Position numbers and translations under genes: made by a program | Assembly (NCBI GenBank): GCA_017463225.1 | Contig: JAFTPO010000017.1 | Location: forward strand, 1 to 55,282 | Source of the DNA: Lachnospiraceae bacterium | GTDB taxonomy: Bacteria > Bacillota > Clostridia > Lachnospirales > Lachnospiraceae | DNA length: 55,282 nt | Reading direction: 5' to 3' | Shown: positions 17,293 to 25,690 of the stretch, in pieces | Layout of the letters: each line of letters opens with the position of its first letter | Numbering within the stretch: the stretch's first letter is position 1 | Notes under the pieces: generated by a model | What the model saw: the letters and a program-made list of their open reading frames with translations, nothing else | The model's database searches: none | What the model was told of the DNA's origin: nothing

Positions 17293-19341
17293 ATGGCGAA
17301 CAATCTTGTTATAGTAGAGTCACCGGCTAAGGCTAAGACTATAAAAAAATTTTTGGGTAGTTCATATGAGGTAATTGCATCTAATGGACATGTTAGAGAT
17401 CTTCCAAAAAGTAGAATGGGAATAGATATTGATAATGATTATGAACCTCAGTATATAACTATACGTGGAAAGGGAGAGCTTTTGGCAACTCTTAGGAAGG
17501 CTGTAAAGAAGGCTGATAAGATATATTTGGCAACTGACCCTGACCGTGAGGGAGAAGCTATATCGTATCATCTGACAGAAGCGCTTAAGCTTGATAAAAA
17601 GAAATATAAAAGAATTACCTTTAATGAGATAACTAAGAATGCAGTTAAGAATTCCATAAAGCAGGCCAGAGACATAGATATGAGTCTTGTTGATTCTCAG
17701 CAGGCCAGAAGAGTTTTGGATAGAATGGTTGGATATACCATAAGTCCGGTTCTCTGGGAGAAGATTAAAAGAGGTTTAAGTGCAGGAAGAGTTCAATCTG
17801 TTGCCCTTAAGCTTATATGTGATAGAGAGGATGAGATTAACAGCTTTATACCTGAGGAGTATTGGAGTGTAGAAGCTGAACTTAAACCTAATAAAAATCT
17901 TAAGGCTGTTACATTTCGATATAGTAAGGATAAATTAACTAAAAATCAGGTTGATGAAATTCTTAAAGATATAAAGAATAAGGATTTTGAAATAACTGAT
18001 ATTAAACAGTCTGAGAAGACAAAGAAGCATCCACTTCCATTTACAACCAGTACACTTCAGCAGGAGGCTGGAAAAAAGCTTAATTTTGCCACAAGCAAAA
18101 CTATGAGGATTGCTCAGCAGCTCTATGAGGGCGTTGATATTAAGGGGAAGGGAACTATTGGTCTTATTTCTTATTTGAGAACAGATTCAACCAGAATATC
18201 TGATGAGGCGCAGAAGTCTGCCAGAGATTATATAGGTGCCAATTTTGGAGAAGCTTACGTTGGAGACGGTTCCGGAAAAACTAATGAAAAGAAGATACAG
18301 GATGCTCATGAGGCTATAAGACCAACTGATGTCAACCTTACACCTGCATATCTAAAGGATAAGCTTTCAAGAGAACAGTTTAGATTATATCAATTAATAT
18401 ACAATAGATTTCTTGCAAGCCAGATGGCGCCTGCAGTATATGAGACAAATACAATGACTGCCAGTGTGGGTAAGCATAGTTTCAGGGCATCTGCATCAAA
18501 GGTTAAATTTGAGGGATTCTTGGCTGTTTATACTCCGGATGATGATAAGGAAGAAAATAGCAAGCTTTCCGGAATTGCTGTGGGAGATAAGCTGAAGTCG
18601 GAAAATGTGGATGCTAAGCAGCATTTCACACAGCCACCGGCGCATTATACAGAATCTCTTCTTGTTAAGGCTATGGAGGAGCTTGGTATAGGAAGACCTT
18701 CTACCTATGCGCCTACTATATCTATTATATTAAATAGAAGATATGTGGTTAAAGAAAATAAGAATCTTTATGTGACAGAGCTGGGAGAGGCAGTTAATCA
18801 ATTTATGTGTCAGGCCTTCCCTGCTATTGTTGACACAAGCTTCACTGCAAATATAGAGACCTTGTTGGATAATATTGAAGAAGGAGATTTGGATTGGAAG
18901 GTTATAATTAGAAACTTCTATCCGGATTTGGCTGATTCGGTGGAAAATGCCAAGAAGGAGCTGGAGAGTATAACTATAGAAGATGAGGTATCTGATACAG
19001 AATGTGACCTCTGTGGAAGAATGATGGTAATTAAGTATGGTCCTCATGGAAAGTTTTTGGCGTGTCCAGGTTTTCCAGAGTGTAAGAACACAAAGCCTCA
19101 TTTTGAAAAAATAGGAGTTTTATGTCCAAGCTGTGGACAGGATATTGTTCTTAGAAAAAGTAAAAAAGGTAGAAAATACTTTAGTTGTATCAGCGCGCCG
19201 GAATGTGACTTTATGTCATGGGCAAAGCCTACCACAGTTAAGTGTAAGGAATGTAATTCTTATATGGTTGATAAGGGTAGCAAGCTTATGTGCTCAAAGG
19301 ATGGCTGTGGATATACCTGTGATAAGCCTAAGGATATATAA
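17293..19341 (+). CDS. topA: DNA topoisomerase I (type IA)
   Basis: 682 residues. The enzyme relaxes negative supercoils by transient single-strand cleavage. The N-terminal Toprim domain has VESPAKAKTIKKFLG and the metal-binding DPDREGEAIS motif. The active-site tyrosine is Tyr294 in ISYLRTDSTR. The C-terminus carries three zinc-ribbon modules from Cys571 on: CDLCGRM with CPGFPEC, CPSCGQD with CISAPEC, and CKECNSY with CSKDGC. AAGGAAA precedes ATG 17293. In Bacillus, topA is followed by trmFO-xerC-clpQY-codY and then flgB; here it is followed directly by the flgB control region. Confidence 0.97.
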   Translation: MANNLVIVESPAKAKTIKKFLGSSYEVIASNGHVRDLPKSRMGIDIDNDYEPQYITIRGKGELLATLRKAVKKADKIYLATDPDREGEAISYHLTEALKLDKKKYKRITFNEITKNAVKNSIKQARDIDMSLVDSQQARRVLDRMVGYTISPVLWEKIKRGLSAGRVQSVALKLICDREDEINSFIPEEYWSVEAELKPNKNLKAVTFRYSKDKLTKNQVDEILKDIKNKDFEITDIKQSEKTKKHPLPFTTSTLQQEAGKKLNFATSKTMRIAQQLYEGVDIKGKGTIGLISYLRTDSTRISDEAQKSARDYIGANFGEAYVGDGSGKTNEKKIQDAHEAIRPTDVNLTPAYLKDKLSREQFRLYQLIYNRFLASQMAPAVYETNTMTASVGKHSFRASASKVKFEGFLAVYTPDDDKEENSKLSGIAVGDKLKSENVDAKQHFTQPPAHYTESLLVKAMEELGIGRPSTYAPTISIILNRRYVVKENKNLYVTELGEAVNQFMCQAFPAIVDTSFTANIETLLDNIEEGDLDWKVIIRNFYPDLADSVENAKKELESITIEDEVSDTECDLCGRMMVIKYGPHGKFLACPGFPECKNTKPHFEKIGVLCPSCGQDIVLRKSKKGRKYFSCISAPECDFMSWAKPTTVKCKECNSYMVDKGSKLMCSKDGCGYTCDKPKDI

Positions 19342-19415
19342 GTAAAAATGAAATGGTAAATATTTAGTGGCTTTTGTAGAAATTTGTTGAAGACCACCAC
19401 AAAATATGGTAGTAT

Positions 19416-19462
19416 AATAATCGTATAAAAATCTGTAATGGGTTTTTGTACGATTATTTTAA
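19416..19462 (+). terminator. Terminator after topA
   Basis: A 16-bp stem with one T-G wobble: AATAATCGTATAAAAA (19416-19431) and TTTTTGTACGATTATT (19443-19458), an 11-nt loop, and TTTT after it. An imperfect sigma-A-like promoter (TTGAAG 19387-19392, 17 nt, TAGTAT 19410-19415) ends exactly where the hairpin begins, so the hairpin could also act as a leader attenuator for flgB. Confidence 0.75.
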
Positions 19463-19483
19463 TATTTACATATTGAGCCAGCT

Positions 19484-19510
19484 TAAAAATCTAGGTGTAG
19501 TTGTCGATAT
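19484..19510 (+). promoter_or_regulatory. Sigma-28 (FliA/SigD-type) promoter of the fla/che operon
   Basis: TAAA (19484-19487), exactly 15 nt, GTCGATAT (19503-19510). The SigD/FliA consensus is TAAA-N15-GCCGATAT/A, so 11 of 12 positions match. It lies about 100 nt before flgB. In B. subtilis a SigD promoter also sits before this operon, and the sigma gene itself (fliA, 49462) is in the operon. Confidence 0.8.
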
Positions 19511-19535
19511 ACTAGATATATTAATATTTCTGAAA

Positions 19536-19611
19536 ATGGATGTTCGGAAGATAACAAAGGGATTTGTGAGAGGACTCACGAGTCCTTTTAGCGTGCAAAA
19601 ATCTAAGGAGG
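19536..19611 (+). promoter_or_regulatory. flgB leader with mutually exclusive hairpins and GGA motifs
   Basis: Hairpin A: GTGAG (19566-19570), loop AGGA, CTCAC (19575-19579). Hairpin B: AGGACT (19571-19576), loop CACG, AGTCCT (19581-19586), followed by TTTT. They share bases and cannot coexist. Hairpin A presents GGA in its loop, hairpin B buries it. A second GGA is in ATGGATGT (19536-19543) and a third in the ribosome site AAGGAGG (19605-19611). This layout resembles CsrA-regulated leaders; binding is an inference. Confidence 0.45.
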
Positions 19612-19618
19612 TAGCGCA

Positions 19619-20017
19619 ATGATTAATTCAAATATTTATAATTATATAAACGTTTTGGATAAGGCTGCAGATGCATCCGTTCACAGAAATGAGCTTTTAA
19701 GTAATAACATTGCTAATGTTGATACACCAAACTACAAGCGTAAGGATTTGGATTTTGAGTCTATACTTCAGGCTGAGCTAGCAGGTGAGATTAGCCTAAA
19801 TAAGGCAGTAGATAATGCCAATAGACATCTTAATACATTAGATCCACAGGTCTATACTGATAATTCTTCCTTGGCCTACAGATTGGACGGAAACAATGTT
19901 GATATTGCAACAGAAGAGGCGTATTTAGCAGAGAATCAGATTAAATATCAGGCATTGGTGGATCTTATGAATCAGGAGTTTTCCAGATATAAGACAGTAC
20001 TTAGTCAGACGTCTTAA
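19619..20017 (+). CDS. flgB: Flagellar basal-body rod protein FlgB
   Basis: 132 residues, normal length. FlgB forms the proximal rod crossing the cell wall. Visible: the N-terminal rod motif RNELLSNNIANVDTPNYKRKDLDFES (about 22-47, split here for reading as NELLSNNIANVDTPNYKRKD) and the C-terminal helix ending NQIKYQALVDLMNQEFSRYK. The start ATG is 7 nt after AAGGAGG. First gene of the fla/che operon; flgC follows after 24 nt. Confidence 0.96.
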   Translation: MINSNIYNYINVLDKAADASVHRNELLSNNIANVDTPNYKRKDLDFESILQAELAGEISLNKAVDNANRHLNTLDPQVYTDNSSLAYRLDGNNVDIATEEAYLAENQIKYQALVDLMNQEFSRYKTVLSQTS

Positions 20018-20041
20018 TATATGATATAAGGAGGCTTTAAT

Positions 20042-20482
20042 ATGGGAGTTTTTTCGGCTATGAACGTGGCGGGAACTGCTATGACAGCTCAGCAGCTACG
20101 TATGGATATAATTGCAGAGAATATTGCTAATGCTAACACCACTCGTACTGAAAATGGTGAGGCTTATAGAAGAAAAACTGTTGTGTTTGAGGAGGTTGGA
20201 ACAACGTCCTTCGATAACATACTTAATGGATATATGAATCATTATCAGCCTAATGGCGTTAAGGTAACACAGATTGTAGAGGATCAGTCGGATTTTCGGT
20301 TGGTTTATGAACCTGATAATCCTGATGCTAACGAGGATGGTTATGTGGAATACCCAAATGTTGATACAGTAACAGAGATGACAAATCTTATTGATTCAAG
20401 TAGAGCCTATGAGGCATCTGTTACATCCTTCAATGCGGCGAAGAGTATGGCTATGAAGGGATTGGAGATGTTTAGTGTATAA
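20042..20482 (+). CDS. flgC: Flagellar basal-body rod protein FlgC
   Basis: 146 residues. A rod subunit: N-terminal MNVAGTAMTAQQLRMDIIAE and NIANANTTRTENGEAYRRK, and C-terminal YPNVDTVTEMTNLIDSSRAYEA, the conserved FlgC end. Exported through the type III apparatus without a cleaved signal. AAGGAGG precedes the ATG. It lies between flgB and fliE, the usual order. Confidence 0.96.
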   Translation: MGVFSAMNVAGTAMTAQQLRMDIIAENIANANTTRTENGEAYRRKTVVFEEVGTTSFDNILNGYMNHYQPNGVKVTQIVEDQSDFRLVYEPDNPDANEDGYVEYPNVDTVTEMTNLIDSSRAYEASVTSFNAAKSMAMKGLEMFSV

Positions 20483-20508
20483 TTAATTTGGAAAGGCGAT
20501 GGTGACCT

Positions 20509-20844
20509 ATGTCGATAACACCGGTATCTTTATATAGTGATGAGTTTACTACTATTAATAGTATAAATGGTGCTTCGAAGCTTGCGGAAAGTGTAAAGCC
20601 TGTTGAGGGTGGCAGTAGTGCCTTTGATGAGATTTTAAGCGCTGCTGTTGATATGTACAGTGAAGCTGATTCGTTGCAGAAGGCTGCAGAGTCTGCGGAG
20701 ATGAGCTTTGCCCTTGGGTATACAGACAGTATCCATGATTTGGCTATAGCTCAGCAGAAGGCTAATATTTCACTTCAGTATACAGTTAAAGTTACAAATG
20801 CTGTTGTTTCTGCATATAAGGAATTGATGGCTATGCAGATATAA
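20509..20844 (+). CDS. fliE: Flagellar hook-basal body complex protein FliE
   Basis: 111 residues. FliE joins the MS ring to the rod and is the first substrate of flagellar export. The C-terminal family segment is clear: DSIHDLAIAQQKANISLQYT and VTNAVVSAYKELMAMQI. The N-terminal 30 residues are not conserved, as usual. The start follows GGAAAGGCGATGGTGACCT; a normal ribosome site AAAGG is about 14 nt upstream, a little far. Confidence 0.95.
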   Translation: MSITPVSLYSDEFTTINSINGASKLAESVKPVEGGSSAFDEILSAAVDMYSEADSLQKAAESAEMSFALGYTDSIHDLAIAQQKANISLQYTVKVTNAVVSAYKELMAMQI

Positions 20845-20869
20845 TAATAGATAACCTACGGAGGACACT

Positions 20870-22471
20870 ATGGGTGAGTGGATTAAACAGCTTCCTAAGA
20901 AGCTTGTGGAATTTTGGAACAAATATACAACAAGGCAAAAAACCTTATTCTTTTCAGTGTTAGCAGCGGTAGTTATTACCCTGATAGCTTTATTTGTCAT
21001 ATTGAATAGAACCACATATGTAACCCTGTCCACCTTTGAGGATACAGGAGCTTCAGCAGAAGCAGCAAATCTGTTGGCAGAGGGAGCTATAGATTATAAG
21101 GTGTCTGACGATGCTTTGACCATATCTGTTGCAGAGGAACAGATATCTCAGGCTAGACTTCTTTTAGGTGAGAACGGAATCACACCTACCACTAGTGAGG
21201 TGGATTTAAACTGGTTGTATGACAATAGCTTCAATACAACTGATTCTGAAAAGAAACTGAAAGCAAAAATGTACCTAGAAGGAACTATGGAGACTGACTT
21301 AAAGGCTATGGATGGAATATCAAAGGCGTCTGTAACCATAGATCTTCCAACTCAGACTAGCTCTATATATTCCAGTGAGCAGGAGCCGTCTGTAAGTATC
21401 ATGATTACTACAGGTGGAGATTTTAATCAGGAGACTGCATATACAATTGCTGAGTACGCAAAGAGCTGTGTTGGAGCTTCGGATACTGAAAATATTACAA
21501 TTATTGATAACAAAGGAAATTTGCTGTATTCCGGCGCAAGTACACAGTCATCACTCAGCGCTACTCTTATGGTTGAACAACAGGTAGAAGAGTATTATAA
21601 CAGTAAAATATGGAATTTGATGGTTAATTCAGGTGTGTATGATGAGGTTTCCGTATCATCTAATCTTGCAGTTAATATTTCTCCTGAGGAGATGGTTAAC
21701 ATAGAGTATTATTCTAACGATGATGATGACACTGGTCCAAAGAGTAGCTATTATTATTATTTGGCAGAAAATGTAGATGGAACCGGTGGAGTGGTTGGAA
21801 CAGATGCCAATGGAGAGGAGATTACAGATTATAATCTTCTTGATTATGCTGATGGTGAATCTACACTTCAGGTTATTAGAGAATCCTATGAGACAAGCAG
21901 TACTACAACCACCAAGGTTAGTCCTGTAGGAGAGGTAGATATGGAGAATTCAAGTATGGCTCTGTATCTTACTAAGTATAAGATTTATGATGAAGCCCAG
22001 ATGGAAAAGGATGGTCTTTTAGAGGATCAAACCTTTGCTGAATTTAAGAATGCTAATTCTGAGGTTATAGAAACCTCAAATAATGCTGAGATGGTTGCAC
22101 TTTTGTCACAGGCTACAGGAATAAAGGCAGAAAGTATTTATGTTGTTGAGAGAATAGTTCCTGTGTTCTATCCTATAGAGGAGAGTCAAGTGCCTGTTAA
22201 GAATATTGTTACTATAGCATTAGCGTTGCTTATAGCAGGATTGTTATTGTTTGTAGTATTTAAGAGCATGAAGGCTGAGGAGGTAGTTGAGGTTGAGCCA
22301 GAGCTTTCTGTTGAAGCTCTTCTTGCAACTACTAAGGAGAATCAAACTCTTGATGATATCGAGTTTAGTGAAAAATCAGCTGCTAAGGAACAGATTGATA
22401 AGTTTGTTGATGAGAACCCAGAGGCCGTTGCGGCACTTCTTAGAAATTGGTTAACCGATGAGTGGGAGTAA
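20870..22471 (+). CDS. fliF: Flagellar MS-ring protein FliF
   Basis: 533 residues. FliF forms the MS ring in the membrane around the export gate. It has an N-terminal membrane helix (about 25-45), ring-building periplasmic-type domains (GASAEAANLLAEGAIDYKV, LYLEGTMETDL-type and ASVTIDLPTQ segments), a Ser/Thr/Asp-rich middle, and a second helix (about 443-463). The C-terminal cytoplasmic tail, VDENPEAVAALLRNWLTDEW, is the FliG-binding end. GGAGGA precedes ATG 20870. fliG starts 6 nt after the stop. Confidence 0.96.
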   Translation: MGEWIKQLPKKLVEFWNKYTTRQKTLFFSVLAAVVITLIALFVILNRTTYVTLSTFEDTGASAEAANLLAEGAIDYKVSDDALTISVAEEQISQARLLLGENGITPTTSEVDLNWLYDNSFNTTDSEKKLKAKMYLEGTMETDLKAMDGISKASVTIDLPTQTSSIYSSEQEPSVSIMITTGGDFNQETAYTIAEYAKSCVGASDTENITIIDNKGNLLYSGASTQSSLSATLMVEQQVEEYYNSKIWNLMVNSGVYDEVSVSSNLAVNISPEEMVNIEYYSNDDDDTGPKSSYYYYLAENVDGTGGVVGTDANGEEITDYNLLDYADGESTLQVIRESYETSSTTTTKVSPVGEVDMENSSMALYLTKYKIYDEAQMEKDGLLEDQTFAEFKNANSEVIETSNNAEMVALLSQATGIKAESIYVVERIVPVFYPIEESQVPVKNIVTIALALLIAGLLLFVVFKSMKAEEVVEVEPELSVEALLATTKENQTLDDIEFSEKSAAKEQIDKFVDENPEAVAALLRNWLTDEWE

Positions 22472-22477
22472 TATAAT

Positions 22478-23494
22478 ATGGCAAAGAACAGTTATACAGA
22501 GATAACAGGAGTACAAAAAGCAGCTGTGCTGCTCATAGCGTTAGGACCTGAGCGTTCATCTCAGATATTTAAGCATCTTAAGGATGATGAGATAGAGCAG
22601 CTCACTCTTGAGATTGCCAATACAAAAAGCGTGCCTGCAGAGCTTAAGGATGAGGTTATAGAGGAATTCTATGAGATTTGCCTTGCGCAGCAGTACATAG
22701 CAGAGGGTGGTATAGCTTATGCCAAAGAGCTTCTTGATAAAGCTCTTGGGGAGGATAGAGCCAGAGATGTTATCGGAAGACTTACAGCATCTCTTCAGGT
22801 TAGACCTTTTGAGTTTGTTAGAAAGGCAGATGCCAGTCAGCTTCTCAACTTTATTCAGGATGAGCATCCACAGACTATTGCTCTTATATTGGCATATTTG
22901 CCAGCTTCACAGGCGGCTTCTGTTGTAAGTGCATTGGCGCCTGAGAAACAGGCCGATGTTGCTAAGAGAATTGCCATGATGGATAGAACCAGTCCTGATG
23001 TTATCAAGGAGGTTGAGAGGGTGTTGGAAAAGAAACTTGCATCTCTTGTAAACCAGGATTACACAATTGTTGGTGGCGTTGATTCTATCGTTAATATCTT
23101 GAATACTGTAGATAGAAGTACAGAGAAGCATATTATGGAGAATCTGGAGATAGAGGAGCCAGAGTTAGCAGATGAGATAAGAAGAAAGATGTTTGTGTTC
23201 GAGGATATCCTTATATTGGATAATCGTTCAATTCAGACTGTTCTTCGAGAGGTTGATAATAATGAGCTTGCCATCGCGTTGAAGAATGCTAATGAGGATG
23301 TTCAGCAGGTTATTTTTGATAATCTTTCATCCCGTCTTGCGACTATGATTAAGGAGGATATGGAATTTATGGGACCAGTCCGTCTTAAGGATGTTGAAGA
23401 AGCACAGCAGAAGATTGTTAATATTATTAGAAAACTTGAAGATTCCGGTGAAATTGTTATTTCGCGTGGTGGAGGTGACGAGATAGTTGTCTAA
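22478..23494 (+). CDS. fliG: Flagellar motor switch protein FliG
   Basis: 338 residues, the normal length. FliG sits on the MS ring and transmits torque from MotA. The N-terminal part has GVQKAAVLLIALGPERSSQI, the middle DEHPQTIALILAYLPASQAA (the EHPQ motif), and the C-terminal torque domain has VFEDILILDNRSIQTVLREV with the charged residues that face MotA. The last 8 bases overlap the start of fliH, which suggests translational coupling. Confidence 0.97.
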   Translation: MAKNSYTEITGVQKAAVLLIALGPERSSQIFKHLKDDEIEQLTLEIANTKSVPAELKDEVIEEFYEICLAQQYIAEGGIAYAKELLDKALGEDRARDVIGRLTASLQVRPFEFVRKADASQLLNFIQDEHPQTIALILAYLPASQAASVVSALAPEKQADVAKRIAMMDRTSPDVIKEVERVLEKKLASLVNQDYTIVGGVDSIVNILNTVDRSTEKHIMENLEIEEPELADEIRRKMFVFEDILILDNRSIQTVLREVDNNELAIALKNANEDVQQVIFDNLSSRLATMIKEDMEFMGPVRLKDVEEAQQKIVNIIRKLEDSGEIVISRGGGDEIVV

Positions 23495-24275
23495 TCTATT
23501 CAAATCAGGAATACCTGGTATAAAAACTATAGATAGTGAACCTTTTGTTATAGATGGAAATAAGAAGCAGATTAATGTTCCTGAGAATGTAGGAAAGATA
23601 ATTCGTCCGCTGGATGAAGCTGGTGATGATGGAGAAAATATTGAGGTATCTAATGAAAATGAAGATATTCTCAATGAAGCTATGGATATTGCCAAGGATT
23701 TAAGAGATGACGCTATAAATAGGGCAGCTAAGATTATTGAGGATGCTAAGGCTGAGGCGGTAACCATTAAGGAGCATGCTTACAGAGAAGCGTATAATAA
23801 AGGTCTTGCGGATGGTAGCATGGAAGCCATGAAACGTACGGATGCATATATTGAGAATATGCATAAGGAGCAGGAACTGCTTTTTCAGAAGAATCAGGAA
23901 ACCTTAGAAGCCAATATACTGGATGCCCAGGGGAAGATGGTTGATTTGAGTTGTGCGCTTATTGAAAAACTTACCGGTATTCTGGTAGATGAGTATAGGC
24001 CGGTAATGCTTCATGTGATTAACAATGCTTTGAATGAGAGTGATAGTGGTAAGAATCTTATCATTAAAGTTGGTGAAGAAAATTACGCCTATTTGATGGA
24101 TAATTTAGATAGAATCACAGGAGCGGCGAATCCAAGTATTACTATGGAGTTGTATGGTGATTCTAAACTTGATAGAAGACAGTGTCTGATTGAATCGGAA
24201 AATGGAATAATTGACTTATCCATGGATATTCAGGTTAGAAAGCTTATCACTGCAATTAAATTGTTATCTGAGTAA
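23487..24275 (+). CDS. fliH: Flagellar assembly protein FliH
   Basis: 262 residues. FliH is the stator-like regulator of the FliI ATPase in flagellar export. A poorly conserved N-terminus is followed by a long coiled coil (about 65-150, with repeated Ala/Glu/Lys such as AAKIIEDAKAEAVTIKEHAY) and a C-terminal FliH/V-ATPase E-subunit-like domain. The start is TTG 23487, inside the end of fliG, with GGAGG at 23471-23475; no ATG alternative exists near. A strong hairpin separates it from fliI. Confidence 0.9.
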   Translation: MSNLFKSGIPGIKTIDSEPFVIDGNKKQINVPENVGKIIRPLDEAGDDGENIEVSNENEDILNEAMDIAKDLRDDAINRAAKIIEDAKAEAVTIKEHAYREAYNKGLADGSMEAMKRTDAYIENMHKEQELLFQKNQETLEANILDAQGKMVDLSCALIEKLTGILVDEYRPVMLHVINNALNESDSGKNLIIKVGEENYAYLMDNLDRITGAANPSITMELYGDSKLDRRQCLIESENGIIDLSMDIQVRKLITAIKLLSE

Positions 24276-24277
24276 TT

Positions 24278-24308
24278 AATATCCCCGATTTTTATAATCG
24301 GGGATATT
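24278..24308 (+). other. Perfect 13-bp hairpin between fliH and fliI
   Basis: AATATCCCCGATT (24278-24290), loop TTTAT, AATCGGGGATATT (24296-24308). There is no T-tract afterwards, so it does not look like an ordinary terminator. A processing or mRNA-stabilising element, or partial attenuator within the operon, is more likely. Confidence 0.7.
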
Positions 24309-24351
24309 GTATATAAAAATGCTTGTTTGCGATTATGTGTGAGGTTCGACT

Positions 24352-25662
24352 ATGATTAAAGAATTTGACGTAAAAAAATATCAGCCCCTTTTGCTTAGGG
24401 ATTATACCATACATTATGGTAAGGTAAGTAAGATAGTTGGACTTACTGTGGAATCTGTAGGGCCTCCATGTAAGCTGAATGATATGTGCGAGATTATTTC
24501 AAAGGATGGTTCCACTAAGGTAATGTCTGAAGTGGTTGGATTTAAGGATAATAAGGTTTTGTTGATGCCTTATGACACTGTGGATGGAATTGGCCTTGGT
24601 GCTACAGTGAGAAACACAGGGGAATGTCTTACAGTAAAAGTAGGTCCATCTCTGTTGGGAAGGGTACTGGATGGTATAGGAAGACCTATGGACAAGTGTG
24701 AGATTACAGAAACCTTGGAGTATCCTATAGATGCTATGTCTCCGGATCCGTTGCAAAGAAAACTCATTAGTGAGGTTTTGCCTTTGGGAGTTAAAGCTGT
24801 TGATGGCTTGCTCACTATTGGTAAAGGACAAAGAATTGGAATATTTGCAGGATCTGGTGTAGGAAAGAGTACATTGTTAGGTATGTTTGCCCGTAATACA
24901 AAGGCTGATATTAATGTTATTGCTCTTATTGGAGAGCGAGGCAGAGAGGTTGGAGAGTTTATAGAGAGGGATTTGGGAGAAGAAGGTTTAAAGCGTTCCG
25001 TTCTTGTCATTGCAACCTCTGATAAACCTGCACTTATAAGAAATAAAGCTGCAAAGACGGCTACTGCGATTGCGGAGTATTTTAGAGACCAGGGCAAGGA
25101 TGTTCTTCTTATGATGGACTCTCTTACCAGATTTTCCATGGCTCAAAGAGAAATTGGACTTGCATCCGGAGAGCCTCCGGTTACAAGAGGTTATCCGCCT
25201 TCGGTTTATTCGGAGCTTCCAAAGCTTTTGGAAAGAGCTGGTAATACCTATAAGGGATCCATAACCGGACTTTACACAGTGCTTGTAGATGGTGATGATT
25301 TTAATGAGCCTATTACAGATACTGCCAGAGGTATACTTGACGGACATATTGTGTTGTCCAGAAAGCTTGGTCATAAGAATCATTATCCTGCCATAGATGT
25401 TTTAGCTAGTATATCCAGATGTATGAGTGCTATAGCAACGGATGAGCATAAAAAATTGGCCGGTAATCTGAAAAATGTTCTTGCAACCTATAATGACGCA
25501 GAGGATTTGATTAATATTGGTGCATACAAGGCTGGCTCAAATAAGGATATAGATTACGCAATATCTAAGATAGATAAGGTAAATGGATTTTTAAAACAGG
25601 ATGTAAACTCAAAGTTTTTGCTTGATGAGGAGCTTAAACTTTTACATAATGTGTTTGAATAG
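24352..25662 (+). CDS. fliI: Flagellum-specific ATPase FliI
   Basis: 436 residues, normal length, similar to the F1-ATPase beta subunit. FliI energises and loads flagellar export. Walker A is GSGVGKST (167-174, Lys172); the ALIGERGREVGEFIERDLGE motif and Walker B VLLMMDSLTRFSMAQREIGL follow, then GEPPVTRGYPPSVYSELPKL. Start ATG 24352 has a GTGAGG ribosome site about 9 nt before. Confidence 0.97.
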   Translation: MIKEFDVKKYQPLLLRDYTIHYGKVSKIVGLTVESVGPPCKLNDMCEIISKDGSTKVMSEVVGFKDNKVLLMPYDTVDGIGLGATVRNTGECLTVKVGPSLLGRVLDGIGRPMDKCEITETLEYPIDAMSPDPLQRKLISEVLPLGVKAVDGLLTIGKGQRIGIFAGSGVGKSTLLGMFARNTKADINVIALIGERGREVGEFIERDLGEEGLKRSVLVIATSDKPALIRNKAAKTATAIAEYFRDQGKDVLLMMDSLTRFSMAQREIGLASGEPPVTRGYPPSVYSELPKLLERAGNTYKGSITGLYTVLVDGDDFNEPITDTARGILDGHIVLSRKLGHKNHYPAIDVLASISRCMSAIATDEHKKLAGNLKNVLATYNDAEDLINIGAYKAGSNKDIDYAISKIDKVNGFLKQDVNSKFLLDEELKLLHNVFE

Positions 25663-25690
25663 TTATAATGAGATTTTTGGGTGATGAAGG

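Noticed and set aside
19387-19418. Sigma-A promoter before flgB (TTGAAG with TAGTAT or TATAAT)
   Set aside because: With consensus TATAAT the spacer is 20 nt, and with 17 nt the -10 is poor. A hairpin begins at once. Kept only as a remark in the terminator entry.
24570-25139. A 189-codon minus-strand frame inside fliI
   Set aside because: It is antisense to the conserved Walker A and B region of FliI and arises from its codon bias; no ribosome site or promoter is visible.
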